A DNA stretch of 64,000 bases from Streptomyces cirratus. GTDB taxonomy: Bacteria; Actinomycetota; Actinomycetes; Streptomycetales; Streptomycetaceae. Shown here piece by piece: positions 16,241 through 24,306 of this stretch. Under the pieces are notes generated by a model, which did not search any database, was not told where the DNA came from, and saw only the letters and a program-made list of their open reading frames with translations. The stretch covers positions 1-64,000 of the forward strand of contig NZ_BMVP01000004.1 in the NCBI RefSeq assembly GCF_014650775.1. Reading direction: 5' to 3'. The translations under genes and the position numbers were made by a program. The number at the start of each line of letters is the position of its first letter. Positions within the stretch are counted from its first letter, which is position 1.

Positions 16241-16750
16241 ATGACCAAGTCAGGGCGCAGGTTCGGTATCGCAGCCGTGGTGGCCGCGTTCGTGGCCGTG
16301 ATGATCGCCGTCGCGGGACCGCAGGGAGCCAGCGCGCAGGACCAGGCGCGCCGCGGCTGGGACCACTTCGGGTTCGGGGTGCCGTGGGAGGAGTCCTACG
16401 GGTACTCGCAGGCCGTCAGAGCCGGGGACACGGTCTACATCTCGGGGCAGCTGTCGCATGACGAGGCCGGGAACCTGGTGGGCGTCGGCGACTTCGAGAA
16501 GCAGGTGCGCCAGTCGTTCGCCAACATGGACAAGGTGCTCGCCCACTACCGGATCCCGCGCAGCCAGATCATCAGCATGAAGATCTACACGAAGGACTTG
16601 CGCAAGAACTTCGACACGGCCGCGAAGCTGCACAAGGAGTACGTCGGCAACCACCGCACGACCGACACCATCCTCGGTGTCACCGACCTGGCGTTCCCCG
16701 ATCAGCTGGTGGAGATCGAGGCGGTCGCGCTGGTGTCGCCGCGCTCCTGA
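16241..16750 (+). CDS. Exported RidA-family (YjgF/YER057c/UK114) protein
   Basis: A 169-residue protein: signal peptide at residues 1-31 (RRFGIAAVVAAFVAVMIAVA, then GASAQ) followed by a RidA fold. Family elements are YSQAVRAGDTVYISGQLSHD, FEKQVRQSFANMDKVLAHY and ILGVTDLAFPDQLVEIEAV. The usual active-site Arg region of true RidA (IRTVE followed by Arg) is replaced near 130-150 by NFDTAAKLHKEYVG, so imine deaminase activity is uncertain. RidA proteins are normally cytoplasmic; the clear signal peptide here is unusual. GGAAAGAGAAA precedes ATG 16241, and a longer frame to 16121 lacks a site. Alone between a gene remnant and a VOC gene. Confidence 0.85.
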   Translation: MTKSGRRFGIAAVVAAFVAVMIAVAGPQGASAQDQARRGWDHFGFGVPWEESYGYSQAVRAGDTVYISGQLSHDEAGNLVGVGDFEKQVRQSFANMDKVLAHYRIPRSQIISMKIYTKDLRKNFDTAAKLHKEYVGNHRTTDTILGVTDLAFPDQLVEIEAVALVSPRS

Positions 16751-16864
16751 CCGAGTGGGCCGCGCGGATCCCGCCGCGCGGCCGCTCGGTGCGTCGCGGC
16801 GGTGCCGGGCCGATCGGATGCCGGCTCCGGCACCCGATCGGCCCGGCTCGATAGCATGCAGAGC

Positions 16865-17302
16865 ATGCCCATCAAACTTGAGAACGTCGGTATCGCAGTT
16901 CGCGACCTCGAAGCAACGATCTCGTTCTTCACCGACCTCGGCCTGACGGTCGTCGGCCGTGACACGGTCAGTGGTGAGTGGACCGACACCGCCGTCGGCC
17001 TTGATGGCAATCACGCCAAGATCGCGATGCTCCGGACGCCGGACGGTCACGGCCGTCTCGAGCTCTTCGAGTACATCCACCCCGAAGCGATCGAGTCGAA
17101 CCCCACCCGTCCCAACGAGATCGGCATGCATCGCGTCGCCTTCTCGGTCGACGACCTCGACGAAGCCCTTGAGGCAGCCGCGAAGCACGGATGCCGTCCG
17201 CTTCGCGGTGTGGCGACCTATGGGGACGTCTACAAGCTCACGTACCTCCGCGGTCCCAGCGGCATCCTTGTGATGCTTGCCGAGGAGCTGAAGAAGGCAT
17301 GA
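16865..17302 (+). CDS. VOC-superfamily (glyoxalase-like) protein
   Basis: A 145-residue single VOC module pair. LENVGIAVRDLEATISFFTD starts the first beta-alpha-beta-beta-beta unit, RLELFEYIHPE carries the Glu metal ligand, and MHRVAFSVDDLDEALEAAAK starts the second unit with its His. GPSGILVMLAEEL ends the fold. It resembles small glyoxalase/bleomycin-resistance proteins of unknown substrate. ATG 16865 gives the compact fold; ATG 16856 is three codons upstream and neither has a strong ribosome binding site. Codon choice is less extreme than its neighbours (more third-position T and A, for example CTT, GAA, GCA), which may indicate later acquisition. Confidence 0.87.
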   Translation: MPIKLENVGIAVRDLEATISFFTDLGLTVVGRDTVSGEWTDTAVGLDGNHAKIAMLRTPDGHGRLELFEYIHPEAIESNPTRPNEIGMHRVAFSVDDLDEALEAAAKHGCRPLRGVATYGDVYKLTYLRGPSGILVMLAEELKKA

Positions 17303-17524
17303 CGCCGACCGGGTCAGCCGGCCCCGCGCGCGGATGACGAGTTCGGGCGCAGTCGCTCGCGGGGGCCGGCGGCTCGTCGTAGGTCACCGGCCCGTCGGCG
17401 CGGCCCGCGCAGGCTTTCGGCCGGGTGGGTCACGCTCGGGGTCCGTGCGGGCGGCCGGGAGTTCAGTTCGTCCCTTCCCGTCCGGGCTGCACGGCACTCG
17501 GCCCCTCTCGTATGACGTGGCGCT

Positions 17525-17968
17525 TCACCCCGCGCCGATCGCGTACCGGTACGACAGCTGGACGATCTTCCAGACCGTCTCCAGCTCCGCTGCGGTCCTG
17601 GGCCCGTAGATGAGCGTCACCGCCTGGACCGGGTGGTGTACGCCCCAGCCCGCGGCGATGACGTCTTCCTCGGCCTCCGGCGGGAGCGTGAGGTGGAGCG
17701 AGCCGTCGTGGTGGGGGTGGATGTGGGCCCACTCCCTACCGCGCTGGAAGGCCTCGGCCGGACCGGAGCCGACACCCTCGGGCAGGAACAGGGCACGGGC
17801 GTGCGGGACGGAGACGAGCGTCGGGGACATGTATACGTAGGGCAACGCGCGCATCCGTTCCCACAGCTCCTCCTGCAGCATGATCGGGGCGATCTGGGAG
17901 CCCTGGCCGTGCGGGGCCGGCCCGAAGACCCTCGGGGCCGCGCCGTTGCGGGGAGTCAAAGTGAGCAT
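17525..17968 (-). CDS. Luciferase-domain (DUF5519-like) protein
   Basis: A 147-residue soluble protein. The central and C-terminal parts (WAHIHPHHDGSLHLTLPPEA, then VIAAGWGVHHPV, LIYGPRTAAELETVWKIVQL and SYRYA) match the small actinobacterial family named luciferase domain/DUF5519, which is not a bacterial luciferase despite the name. The conserved His residues lie in HIHPHHDGSLHL. The biochemical role is unknown. ATG 17968 is used because AAGGA is well placed before it; an ATG 48 bases upstream is possible. Monocistronic, facing the VOC gene. Confidence 0.75.
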   Translation of the reverse strand: MLTLTPRNGAAPRVFGPAPHGQGSQIAPIMLQEELWERMRALPYVYMSPTLVSVPHARALFLPEGVGSGPAEAFQRGREWAHIHPHHDGSLHLTLPPEAEEDVIAAGWGVHHPVQAVTLIYGPRTAAELETVWKIVQLSYRYAIGAG

Positions 17969-18120
17969 GGCGGTGTTCCTTCCGGGCCGGTGAGCCGGCC
18001 GCACATGAATGGTCATCAGAGTTGCAGCATGTGCGCTTGCGGCTCTTGCCCCGGTGGAGATTTGCTGGAGGACGTGGCCGGGGCTACCGGGCTACGGCAG
18101 GCAACCGAACGGTCCGGGGA

Positions 18121-19029
18121 TCACATCAGCGCTGCCGCCAGTACGGCAGCCGTGTCGGCGAGCAGGGGCTCATCGGCCGGCGCCGTGGGGTCGGGCTTGG
18201 TGGAGAGGACCGCGATCGTGATCGGTCCTCGGCCGGGCGGCCAGGCGATGCCTACGTCGTTGGTGGTGCCATGGCTGCCGGTGCCGGTCTTCTCGGCGAC
18301 CTTCCAGCCCTTCGGCAGTCCGGCGCGCAGGCGGTTGCCGCCGGTGGTGTTGCCCTGCAGCCACCCGGTCAGCCGTTCCCGGTCGGGCCCGTCCAGAGCG
18401 TCCCCGACGGCGAGCCGGGCGTAGGTGCTGCCGATGGCGCGCGGGCTGGTGGTGTCGGTCGTCCTTCCGGGTTCTGCGGAGTTCAGTGCGGGCTCCCACC
18501 GGTCGAGCCGGGTCACCCGGTCGCCGAGGGACCGGCAGAAGCGGGTGACGGCGTCCGGACCGCCGAGCTCGCGCAGCAGGAGGTTGCCGGCGGTGTTGTC
18601 GCTGTGGTCGATGGCTGCCGCGCACAGGTCCGCGACGGTCATGCCGCATCCCAGGTTCCCGGGCAAGCCCGTGACGGGGGCGTAGCCGGAGTCCGTGACG
18701 TCCCTCTGCGTGTACCGGATGCGCCGGGCGAGGAACGTGCCATCACGGTCGAGGTCCCTCAGCACCGCGGCCACGGCGATCGTCTTGAAGGCCGAGCACA
18801 GGGGGAACAGCTCGTCCGCGCGGTACAGCACCGCTCTTCCGGTGACGGCGTCACGCGCGAAGACCCCCAGTCGTGCCGAATGCGCCCGCTCAAGCGCACG
18901 CAGCCGGCCGGTGATCCCCTCTTCCTCCGAGCCCTTCGCGAAGGCGCGTCCCCCCGCGGGGTGGACGGCGGCCAGAGCTGTGGCGGCTGCCCCGCCGAGA
19001 ACCTGACGCCGACTGGAGCGCAGAGCCAT
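18121..19029 (-). CDS. bla: Class A beta-lactamase with Tat signal
   Basis: A 302-residue serine beta-lactamase. The twin-arginine signal is RSSRRQVLGGAAATALAAV. The active-site Ser lies in CSAFK (S-x-x-K), the SDN loop is DHSDNTAGN, and the omega loop is RWEPALN with the general-base Glu. The K-T-G triad is in VAEKTGTGSHG. All catalytic residues are present, so it should hydrolyse penicillins and possibly cephalosporins outside the membrane. ATG 19029 has GGGAG upstream; a longer frame to 19104 adds non-signal sequence. No LysR or BlaR gene adjoins it, but a BlaI-M56 pair with an operator lies 3.7 kb away at 22.7 kb. Confidence 0.95.
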   Translation of the reverse strand: MALRSSRRQVLGGAAATALAAVHPAGGRAFAKGSEEEGITGRLRALERAHSARLGVFARDAVTGRAVLYRADELFPLCSAFKTIAVAAVLRDLDRDGTFLARRIRYTQRDVTDSGYAPVTGLPGNLGCGMTVADLCAAAIDHSDNTAGNLLLRELGGPDAVTRFCRSLGDRVTRLDRWEPALNSAEPGRTTDTTSPRAIGSTYARLAVGDALDGPDRERLTGWLQGNTTGGNRLRAGLPKGWKVAEKTGTGSHGTTNDVGIAWPPGRGPITIAVLSTKPDPTAPADEPLLADTAAVLAAALM

Positions 19030-19275
19030 GAGCACTTCTCCCTGTCCGTGACCGCCCGGACCGGACCAGCCGTCTCGCTCCGGGCAGTTCATCCCCTTGA
19101 TCACCTGTCAGGACGCGGCGGCACACGGAATCGTTCCCGCCTGTGGCCGGCCGGCAGTGGCACGGTGCGGCCTCCGAGCGGCCTCGGCCTCCGGGCGGTC
19201 GCGTCATCGCCGTCCGATATCGTGCGCCGGTGTGGGGACCGTGACGGCCGTGGGCCCGTGGTTGAGGAGCGAGCG

Positions 19276-20544
19276 ATGGGTACGGCGGGGGCATCTGCCG
19301 ATGCGGGGGAGCTGAGGCGGCACCTGGGCGTGTTCGACGCGGTGGTGATCGGGCTCGGGTCGATGGTGGGGGCGGGCATCTTCGCCGCGCTCGCGCCGGC
19401 GGCGGACGCGGCGGGGTCGGGCCTGCCGGTGGGCCTGCTGCTGGCCGCGGTGGTGGCGTACTGCAACGCCACCTCCTCCGCGCGGCTGGCCGCGCGCTAT
19501 CCGCAGTCGGGCGGTACGTACATCTACGGCCGTGAGCGGCTCGGGGACTTCTGGGGCTACCTCGCCGGCTGGGGCTTCGTGGTCGGCAAGACGGCCTCCT
19601 GTGCGGCGATGGCCCTGACCGTCGGTTCGTACGTGTGGCCGGGGCAGGCGCACGCGGTGGCGGTTGCCGCGGTGGTGGCTCTGACCGCGGTGAACTACGT
19701 CGGCGTGCAGAAGTCCGCCTGGCTGACACGGGGGATCGTGGCGGTCGTCCTGGCGGTGCTCGCCGCGGTGGTCACCGCCTGCCTCACTTCCGGCACGGCG
19801 CGGGCCGCGCGGCTGGACGTCGGGACGGACGCCGCCTTCGACGGCGTGCTCCAGGCGGCCGGGCTGCTGTTCTTCGCGTTCGCCGGGTACGCGCGCATCG
19901 CCACCCTCGGCGAGGAAGTACGCGATCCGAAGCGGACCATCCCCCGCGCCGTCCCCCTCGCGCTCGGCCTCACGCTGGTCGTCTATGCGGCCGTCGCCGT
20001 GGCCGTGCTCGCCGTACTCGGGCCCGACCGGCTCGCCCACACGGCCGCCCCGCTCGCCGAGGCGGTACGCGCCGCCGGTGTCCCCGACCTGGCGCCGGTG
20101 GTACGCGTCGGGGCGGCGGTCGCCGCGACCGGGTCGCTGCTGGCACTGGTCCTAGGGGTCTCGCGCACCACTTTGGCGATGGCCCGCGACCGGCACCTTC
20201 CCCACGCGCTGGCCGCCGTCCACCCGCGGTTCCAGGTGCCGCACCGCGCCGAGCTCGCGGTGGGCGCGGTCGTCGCCGTTCTGGCCGCCACCACGGACGT
20301 GCGCGGCGCGATCGGCTTCTCCTCCTTCGGCGTCCTGGCCTACTACGCCGTCGCCAACGCCTCCGCCTGGACGCTCACCCCCGCCGAGGGGCGCCCCGCG
20401 CGGATCGTGCCGGTCGTAGGTGCCGCGGGATGTCTGGTCCTGGCTTTCGCCCTGCCGGTGGCCTCCGTACTGAGCGGCTCCGCGGTCATCGCGGCCGGTG
20501 CCGCCGCCTACGGGCTCCGCAAGGCGCTCACCGCCCGCGCCTGA
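19276..20544 (+). CDS. APC-family amino acid permease
   Basis: A 422-residue polytopic membrane protein with about twelve hydrophobic segments. The first helix has VFDAVVIGLGSMVGAGIFAA, the glycine-rich unwound substrate-binding segment of APC transporters. RYPQSGGTYIYGRERLG follows the second helix. FAFAGYARIATLGEEVRDP and KRTIPRAVPLAL form the helix 6-7 region with the second unwound segment. GVSRTTLAMARDRHLP is the helix 8 signature. It most likely takes up or exchanges an amino acid or amine by proton coupling. ATG 19276 follows GAGGAG. It is transcribed away from the beta-lactamase gene. Confidence 0.92.
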   Translation: MGTAGASADAGELRRHLGVFDAVVIGLGSMVGAGIFAALAPAADAAGSGLPVGLLLAAVVAYCNATSSARLAARYPQSGGTYIYGRERLGDFWGYLAGWGFVVGKTASCAAMALTVGSYVWPGQAHAVAVAAVVALTAVNYVGVQKSAWLTRGIVAVVLAVLAAVVTACLTSGTARAARLDVGTDAAFDGVLQAAGLLFFAFAGYARIATLGEEVRDPKRTIPRAVPLALGLTLVVYAAVAVAVLAVLGPDRLAHTAAPLAEAVRAAGVPDLAPVVRVGAAVAATGSLLALVLGVSRTTLAMARDRHLPHALAAVHPRFQVPHRAELAVGAVVAVLAATTDVRGAIGFSSFGVLAYYAVANASAWTLTPAEGRPARIVPVVGAAGCLVLAFALPVASVLSGSAVIAAGAAAYGLRKALTARA

Positions 20545-20653
20545 TGCGTCGGCCGGCTCCGGGCTTCCTGCGCGACGGCGAACCGTTGGTGTGCTCACCC
20601 GGCGATGCCGCGGCAGGCCTCCTCCCGCTCGGCGGCTCGCGAGGGAGCGCTCC

Positions 20654-21328
20654 TCATCCGGTGGCCGCGCGGGACACCGGACCCCGTCCGCCCACGCCGT
20701 ACACGGCCATGGCCGCGGCGAGCCAGGTGAGGGCGTAGAGCCAGCCGCCGAGGACATCGGTGGGCCAGTGCACACCCAGATAAACGCGGGTCAGACCGAC
20801 CGCGATCGCCCAGCAGGCGAGCAGGCACCAGCAGAGGCGGGCGGTGGCCGGGGCGGCGGCGCGCCACACCGCCCAGGCCAGCAGACCGGCCGCGAGCACC
20901 GAAGTGGTGGCGTGGCCGGAGGGGAAGGCGAAGCCGGAGGCGGGCGCCGCCCAGTCGTCCACCGGCGGGCGCGGCCGGGTCAGGCCGTACATGACGGCGT
21001 AGCGCACGCCCTGGGCGAGCAGGAGGAATCCGATCGCCCCCGTGACCGTCAGCAGGCGTCCGCGGGTGTCGCGGCCCCAGCCGGCGACGAGCCCGGCCGT
21101 GAGCGCGCACAGGTAGGGGACGGGCCCGCTGCCGGTCGCCGTGACCGCGCGCGCGAAGGCCACAGCGACGGCGGGACGGTGCCGCACCGACCAGCGGTGC
21201 ACGCTCTCGTCGAGGGGGTACGGGGCACCGCTGCGCGCCGCGACCACAATGGCCAGCACGGCGAACAGGACGGCACACAGCGCCGCCACCAGGGCCCAGC
21301 GGGCGGCGCGCGGTGCGGCGGTCATCAC
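20654..21328 (-). CDS. PAP2-family membrane phosphatase (third gene of DedA-PAP2 operon)
   Basis: A 224-residue protein with about six membrane helices and the three PAP2 phosphatase motifs: GLTRPRPPVDDW (C1, KxxxxxxRP variant), FAFPSGHATTS (C2, PSGH with the catalytic His) and LTRVYLGVHWPTDVLGG (C3, SRxxxxxHxxxD variant). It probably removes phosphate from undecaprenyl pyrophosphate or phosphatidic acid/PGP lipids at the membrane. The start GTG 21328 or ATG 21325 overlaps the stop of the upstream PAP2 gene, so the two are translationally coupled. Both paralogs sit in one operon with DedA, suggesting a joint lipid-carrier role. Confidence 0.92.
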   Translation of the reverse strand: MMTAAPRAARWALVAALCAVLFAVLAIVVAARSGAPYPLDESVHRWSVRHRPAVAVAFARAVTATGSGPVPYLCALTAGLVAGWGRDTRGRLLTVTGAIGFLLLAQGVRYAVMYGLTRPRPPVDDWAAPASGFAFPSGHATTSVLAAGLLAWAVWRAAAPATARLCWCLLACWAIAVGLTRVYLGVHWPTDVLGGWLYALTWLAAAMAVYGVGGRGPVSRAATG

Positions 21329-21933
21329 CGGGTGGCGACAAGGGGCCGCAGCGGTGTGGTGCCCAGCCGCTGTACGAGGGGGGCCGCTCGGCGGGCTGCC
21401 CGGGTCAGCAGCCAGGCGATCACCGCTCCGACGGCCAGGCCGAGGACGACGTCATGGGGGTAGTGGGCGCCCACCCACACCCGGGAGAAGGCCATCAGCA
21501 GCGCGGCCGGCACGGCGATGGCCGCGAGCCGGCGGTCGGTGACCCACAGGGCAGCGGCCGCCGCGGCGGCGATCGCGGCGTGGTTGCTCGGGAACGACCA
21601 GTCGCCGAGCGGCGGGCACACCTCCAGCGTGACCGCGTGCAGGGTCTGGCACGGCCGCTGCTCCCGGAAGACCGACTTGATTCCGGTGTCCACGAGGAAC
21701 GCGGCGACCACGACGAAGGGCGCCGCCAGCGTCATGGCGGTCCTCGCCGGATCGGCTGCCGACCGGGCCCGCCACCAGGCGAGAACCATGAGTACGGCGA
21801 AGAGGGCCAGGCCGTAGGTGGACCAGGCGGTGAGCGGGCCGTCGAGCCAGGAGGGCGCCCGCTGGGCCAGGCCGGTGATCCACGTGTACAGGTTTCCGTC
21901 GACGGCGGGGCCGTCCAGGGCGAGCAGGCTCAA
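21325..21933 (-). CDS. PAP2-family membrane phosphatase (second gene of DedA-PAP2 operon)
   Basis: A 202-residue PAP2 phosphatase with five or six helices. Motifs: KSVFREQRPCQ (C1), DWSFPSNHAAIAA (C2, PSNH in place of PSGH) and FSRVWVGAHYPHDVVLG (C3). The start is a TTG at 21933: GGAGG lies six bases before it, and the upstream DedA gene ends at the overlapping TGA, forming a TTGA junction. An extended frame upstream reads through the DedA gene and is not real. The likely substrate is undecaprenyl pyrophosphate or another lipid phosphate, as for BcrC-type enzymes. It overlaps the following PAP2 gene as well. Confidence 0.9.
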   Translation of the reverse strand: MSLLALDGPAVDGNLYTWITGLAQRAPSWLDGPLTAWSTYGLALFAVLMVLAWWRARSAADPARTAMTLAAPFVVVAAFLVDTGIKSVFREQRPCQTLHAVTLEVCPPLGDWSFPSNHAAIAAAAAAALWVTDRRLAAIAVPAALLMAFSRVWVGAHYPHDVVLGLAVGAVIAWLLTRAARRAAPLVQRLGTTPLRPLVATR

Positions 21934-22613
21934 TGCGAGCCTCCGTTCGAAGTGCGGCTGCCCCGTCGGCGGATCACTTCCACGACGAGCGGGGTGAGGG
22001 AGACGAGGACGACGAGGGCGACGATCGGCAGGAGGTAACGGTCGACGTTGGGCACCGAGGAGCCGAGCGCGTATCCGGCCAGGACCAGTCCCACCGTCCA
22101 CGCCAGGCCGCCGACGACCTGCCAGAGCGTGAAGACGCGGGACGGGACGCCCAGGGCGCCCGTCATCGGGTTCAGGACTGTACGCACGATCGGTACGAAG
22201 CGGGCCAGGACGATGGCCTTGGCGTGTCCGTACCGGTCGAGGAGTTCCTCGGCCTTCGCGGCGCCCTCGTGGAGTTTGCGGCTGCGGCTGCGGGCCAGCA
22301 GGGCGCGTCCGCCGCGCCGTCCGAGGAGGTAGCCCGTCTGGGCCCCGAGCAGGGCTCCGGCCACGGCCGCGCTCAGCACCTGCGGGAGCGAGAGGTGGAC
22401 CGGTCCGTGGTTGTCCGGTACGCAGAGCAGACCGGCGGTGAACAGGAGGGAGTCGCCGGGCAGGAAGAACCCGACGAGGAGGCCGGTCTCCGCGAAGAGG
22501 ACGACCGCGACGCCGAGGGCTCCGAAGGCCGACAGGAGGGAACCGGCGTCCAGCAGGTTGACCGCCTGTGGGCTGAGCGCGTGCGCCGCCGCGGCGAGAT
22601 CGGCCAAAGCCAT
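21930..22613 (-). CDS. DedA-family membrane protein (first gene of operon)
   Basis: A 227-residue DedA/SNARE-associated protein. The re-entrant segment ETGLLVGFFLPGDSLLFTAG carries the conserved Glu and the F-x-P-G-D motif. GYLLGRRGGRALL and RYGHAKAIVLARFVPIVRT contain the second re-entrant loop's conserved Arg residues, followed by AGALGVP-like MTGALGVPSRVF. DedA proteins are proposed lipid flippases, including undecaprenyl phosphate recycling. GGGAGCTCTTCGAC precedes the ATG. Directly overlapping PAP2 genes point to a role in carrier-lipid recycling: phosphatase outside, flippase in the membrane. It is divergent from the BlaI-type regulator, and the operator between them may govern both. 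Confidence 0.93.
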   Translation of the reverse strand: MALADLAAAAHALSPQAVNLLDAGSLLSAFGALGVAVVLFAETGLLVGFFLPGDSLLFTAGLLCVPDNHGPVHLSLPQVLSAAVAGALLGAQTGYLLGRRGGRALLARSRSRKLHEGAAKAEELLDRYGHAKAIVLARFVPIVRTVLNPMTGALGVPSRVFTLWQVVGGLAWTVGLVLAGYALGSSVPNVDRYLLPIVALVVLVSLTPLVVEVIRRRGSRTSNGGSH

Positions 22614-22675
22614 GTCGAAGAGCTCCCATAAGGTGAGAGGGGCGGGGTCCGGGACGATACCCCGCCGACCGATGA

Positions 22676-22710
22676 CTACAGTTCCGTAGACGGTCTACAT
22701 CACTGTAGAC
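22676..22710. promoter_or_regulatory. Overlapping palindromes, likely BlaI/MecI-type operator
   Basis: In the 122-base divergent gap, three palindromes overlap: CTAC-N6-GTAG (22676-22689), GTAGAC-G-GTCTAC (22686-22698) and GTCTAC-N6-GTAGAC (22693-22710). Repeated TAC/GTA half sites are characteristic of operators for BlaI/MecI repressors (for example the TACTACA-type boxes of actinobacteria). They lie 25 bases before the BlaI-like start and about 65 before the DedA start, so the repressor probably controls itself and possibly the DedA-PAP2 operon. Confidence 0.75.
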
Positions 22711-22735
22711 GATCAATGTGTGGAGGAGCGCGCCC

Positions 22736-23113
22736 ATGGGCGACAAGAACGCCGAGCGACGCCCCGCCGGCGAGCTGGAGGCAGGCGTACTCACGGCGCT
22801 CTGGGCGGCGGACGGCCCCCTCACCCCGGGCCAGGTACAGGAGATAATCGGCGGGTCCCTCGCCCGCACCACCGTGACGACGATCCTGTCCCGCCTGTAC
22901 GAGAAGGGCACCGTGACCCGGAAGCGGTCCGGCCGCGGGTTCGTCTACGTTCCGACCGAGGACGCCTCCGGCCTCACGGCCCGGCGCATGCACGCCGAAC
23001 TGGCCAAGGACGAAGACCGCGGGGCCGTACTGAGCCGCTTCGTCTCCCAGCTGAGCGACGAGGACGAGCGCCTGCTCCGCGCACTGCTCGACGGGGACGG
23101 AGACGGCAGGTGA
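22736..23113 (+). CDS. BlaI/MecI/CopY-family winged-helix repressor
   Basis: A 125-residue regulator. LEAGVLTALWAADGPLTPGQ and the helix-turn-helix LARTTVTTILSRLYEKGTV followed by RKRSGRGFVYVP wing are typical BlaI. The C-terminal dimerisation helices (VLSRFVSQLSDEDERLLRAL) are complete. In this family the repressor is released when the partner membrane metalloprotease senses a signal. The N-x-x-F or similar cleavage site is not obvious here. GGAGGAGCG before ATG 22736 fixes the start. The stop overlaps the GTG start of the M56 peptidase gene, forming a co-translated pair. Confidence 0.93.
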   Translation: MGDKNAERRPAGELEAGVLTALWAADGPLTPGQVQEIIGGSLARTTVTTILSRLYEKGTVTRKRSGRGFVYVPTEDASGLTARRMHAELAKDEDRGAVLSRFVSQLSDEDERLLRALLDGDGDGR

Positions 23114-24051
23114 TCTACTGCGTCTGGCTTCCCCTGCTCGTGCCGTTCCTGGCCGCGCCGGCGAGCCGGCGGCTGGCCTCGGCCCTGCCGCCCCGGCAGG
23201 CGATCTGGCTGCTCACGACGACCGCGGCCGGTCTGGCCGCTGCCAGCAGCTGCGCGCTGGCCCTGCTCATCGTCCCCGGCGCCACCCACCTGCACGCCGT
23301 CGCCGCCCTGGGCGACCTGCTCACTCCGCTCTACGGCGGATCACCCGACGCCGTCATCGCCATCGCCGTCACAGCGGGCGCCCTGCTGGCCTGGTGCACC
23401 ACCCGGCTGGTGCGGGGGTTGCAGCGGCGCCTGCGCCAGCTGCGGCACGCCGCGAGACTGGCCGCCGAGGCGGACGGCGAGCTCGTCGTCCTGACGGACG
23501 AGCACCCCGACGCCTACGCCCTCCCGGGGAGCCCCGGCCGCATCGTCGTCACATCCGGCATGCTGCGCGCGCTCTCGGCGCCCGAACGCGAAGCCCTCCT
23601 CGCCCATGAACGCGCCCACCTCCGGGACCGGCACCACGTCTTCACCGCCCTGGTCGACCTGGCCGCCCTGTGCCATCCCGCGCTCCGGATCCTGCGCGAG
23701 CCGCTCGCCTACGCCCTGGAGCGCAGTGCCGACGAGTCCGCCGCCCGCACCGTGGGCAGCCGGCGTCTGACCGCCCGGGCCATCGGCCGGGCCGCTCTGG
23801 CGGCCCGCGCCTCCTCCGCCGGCGACCGTACGCGTCCCGCTCTGGCTCTCTCGGCGACCACCGGGCCGGTACCCCGGCGAGTCGCCGCCCTCCTCGGCAG
23901 CAGCACCGAGCCCAGGACCGCGCGGCCCCTCGCCCGGTCCTTCGCCGCCCTCGCCGTCGCGGCCTGCCTGGCCCTGTCCGCCGGCGCGTCCCTCCAGGCG
24001 GCCGACGACCTGCACGACGGCATCGAGGTCGCCCAGGGCGAAACCCCCTGA
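23110..24051 (+). CDS. M56-family (BlaR1-like) membrane metallopeptidase
   Basis: A 313-residue membrane peptidase lacking the penicillin-binding sensor of true BlaR1. There are two or three N-terminal helices (to about residue 110), then a cytoplasmic gluzincin domain with the HExxH variant LLAHERAHLRDRHH (His, Glu, His zinc ligands), a downstream LERSADESAAR that supplies the third ligand, and a C-terminal helix (FAALAVAACLALSAGASL). It probably cleaves the adjacent BlaI-like repressor. GTG 23110 overlaps the repressor's TGA by four bases. Related M56 proteins in actinobacteria often accompany BlaI regulators of cell-wall or respiratory genes, so a beta-lactam signal is not assured. Confidence 0.9.
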   Translation: MIYCVWLPLLVPFLAAPASRRLASALPPRQAIWLLTTTAAGLAAASSCALALLIVPGATHLHAVAALGDLLTPLYGGSPDAVIAIAVTAGALLAWCTTRLVRGLQRRLRQLRHAARLAAEADGELVVLTDEHPDAYALPGSPGRIVVTSGMLRALSAPEREALLAHERAHLRDRHHVFTALVDLAALCHPALRILREPLAYALERSADESAARTVGSRRLTARAIGRAALAARASSAGDRTRPALALSATTGPVPRRVAALLGSSTEPRTARPLARSFAALAVAACLALSAGASLQAADDLHDGIEVAQGETP

Positions 24052-24306
24052 GGCGATTCGGGTCTCAATGAGGCGGGGTGACGGGATCCCCAGGGCTCGC
24101 GCGGGTGGCTGAAACTCCCTCGTTCCGGCGCCTGTTGGCAGGCCCGGGTGTTTGACGAACGCTCAACCGAGTAGGCGTACAGCTGTGCGTCCCCGTTTCC
24201 GTCGTGCTCTAGCTGACCCCGGTCCGTACGTGGTGCCACCACGTACGGCTCGTCCGCCGACGACGCCGTCGCGCGACGCGGCGTCCTCCTCGACCCCAGG
24301 AGCACC

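Noticed and set aside
21934..22911. Extension of the second PAP2 gene through the DedA gene
   Set aside because: The extended part is Arg/Pro-rich noise, whereas the DedA frame has conserved motifs; TTG 21933 with GGAGG explains the start.
24121..24180. A sigma-70-like promoter (TTGACG at 24152) before the ATP-grasp gene
   Set aside because: No -10 at acceptable spacing: TAGGCG is only 14 bases away. It remains possible but is not supported enough to list.
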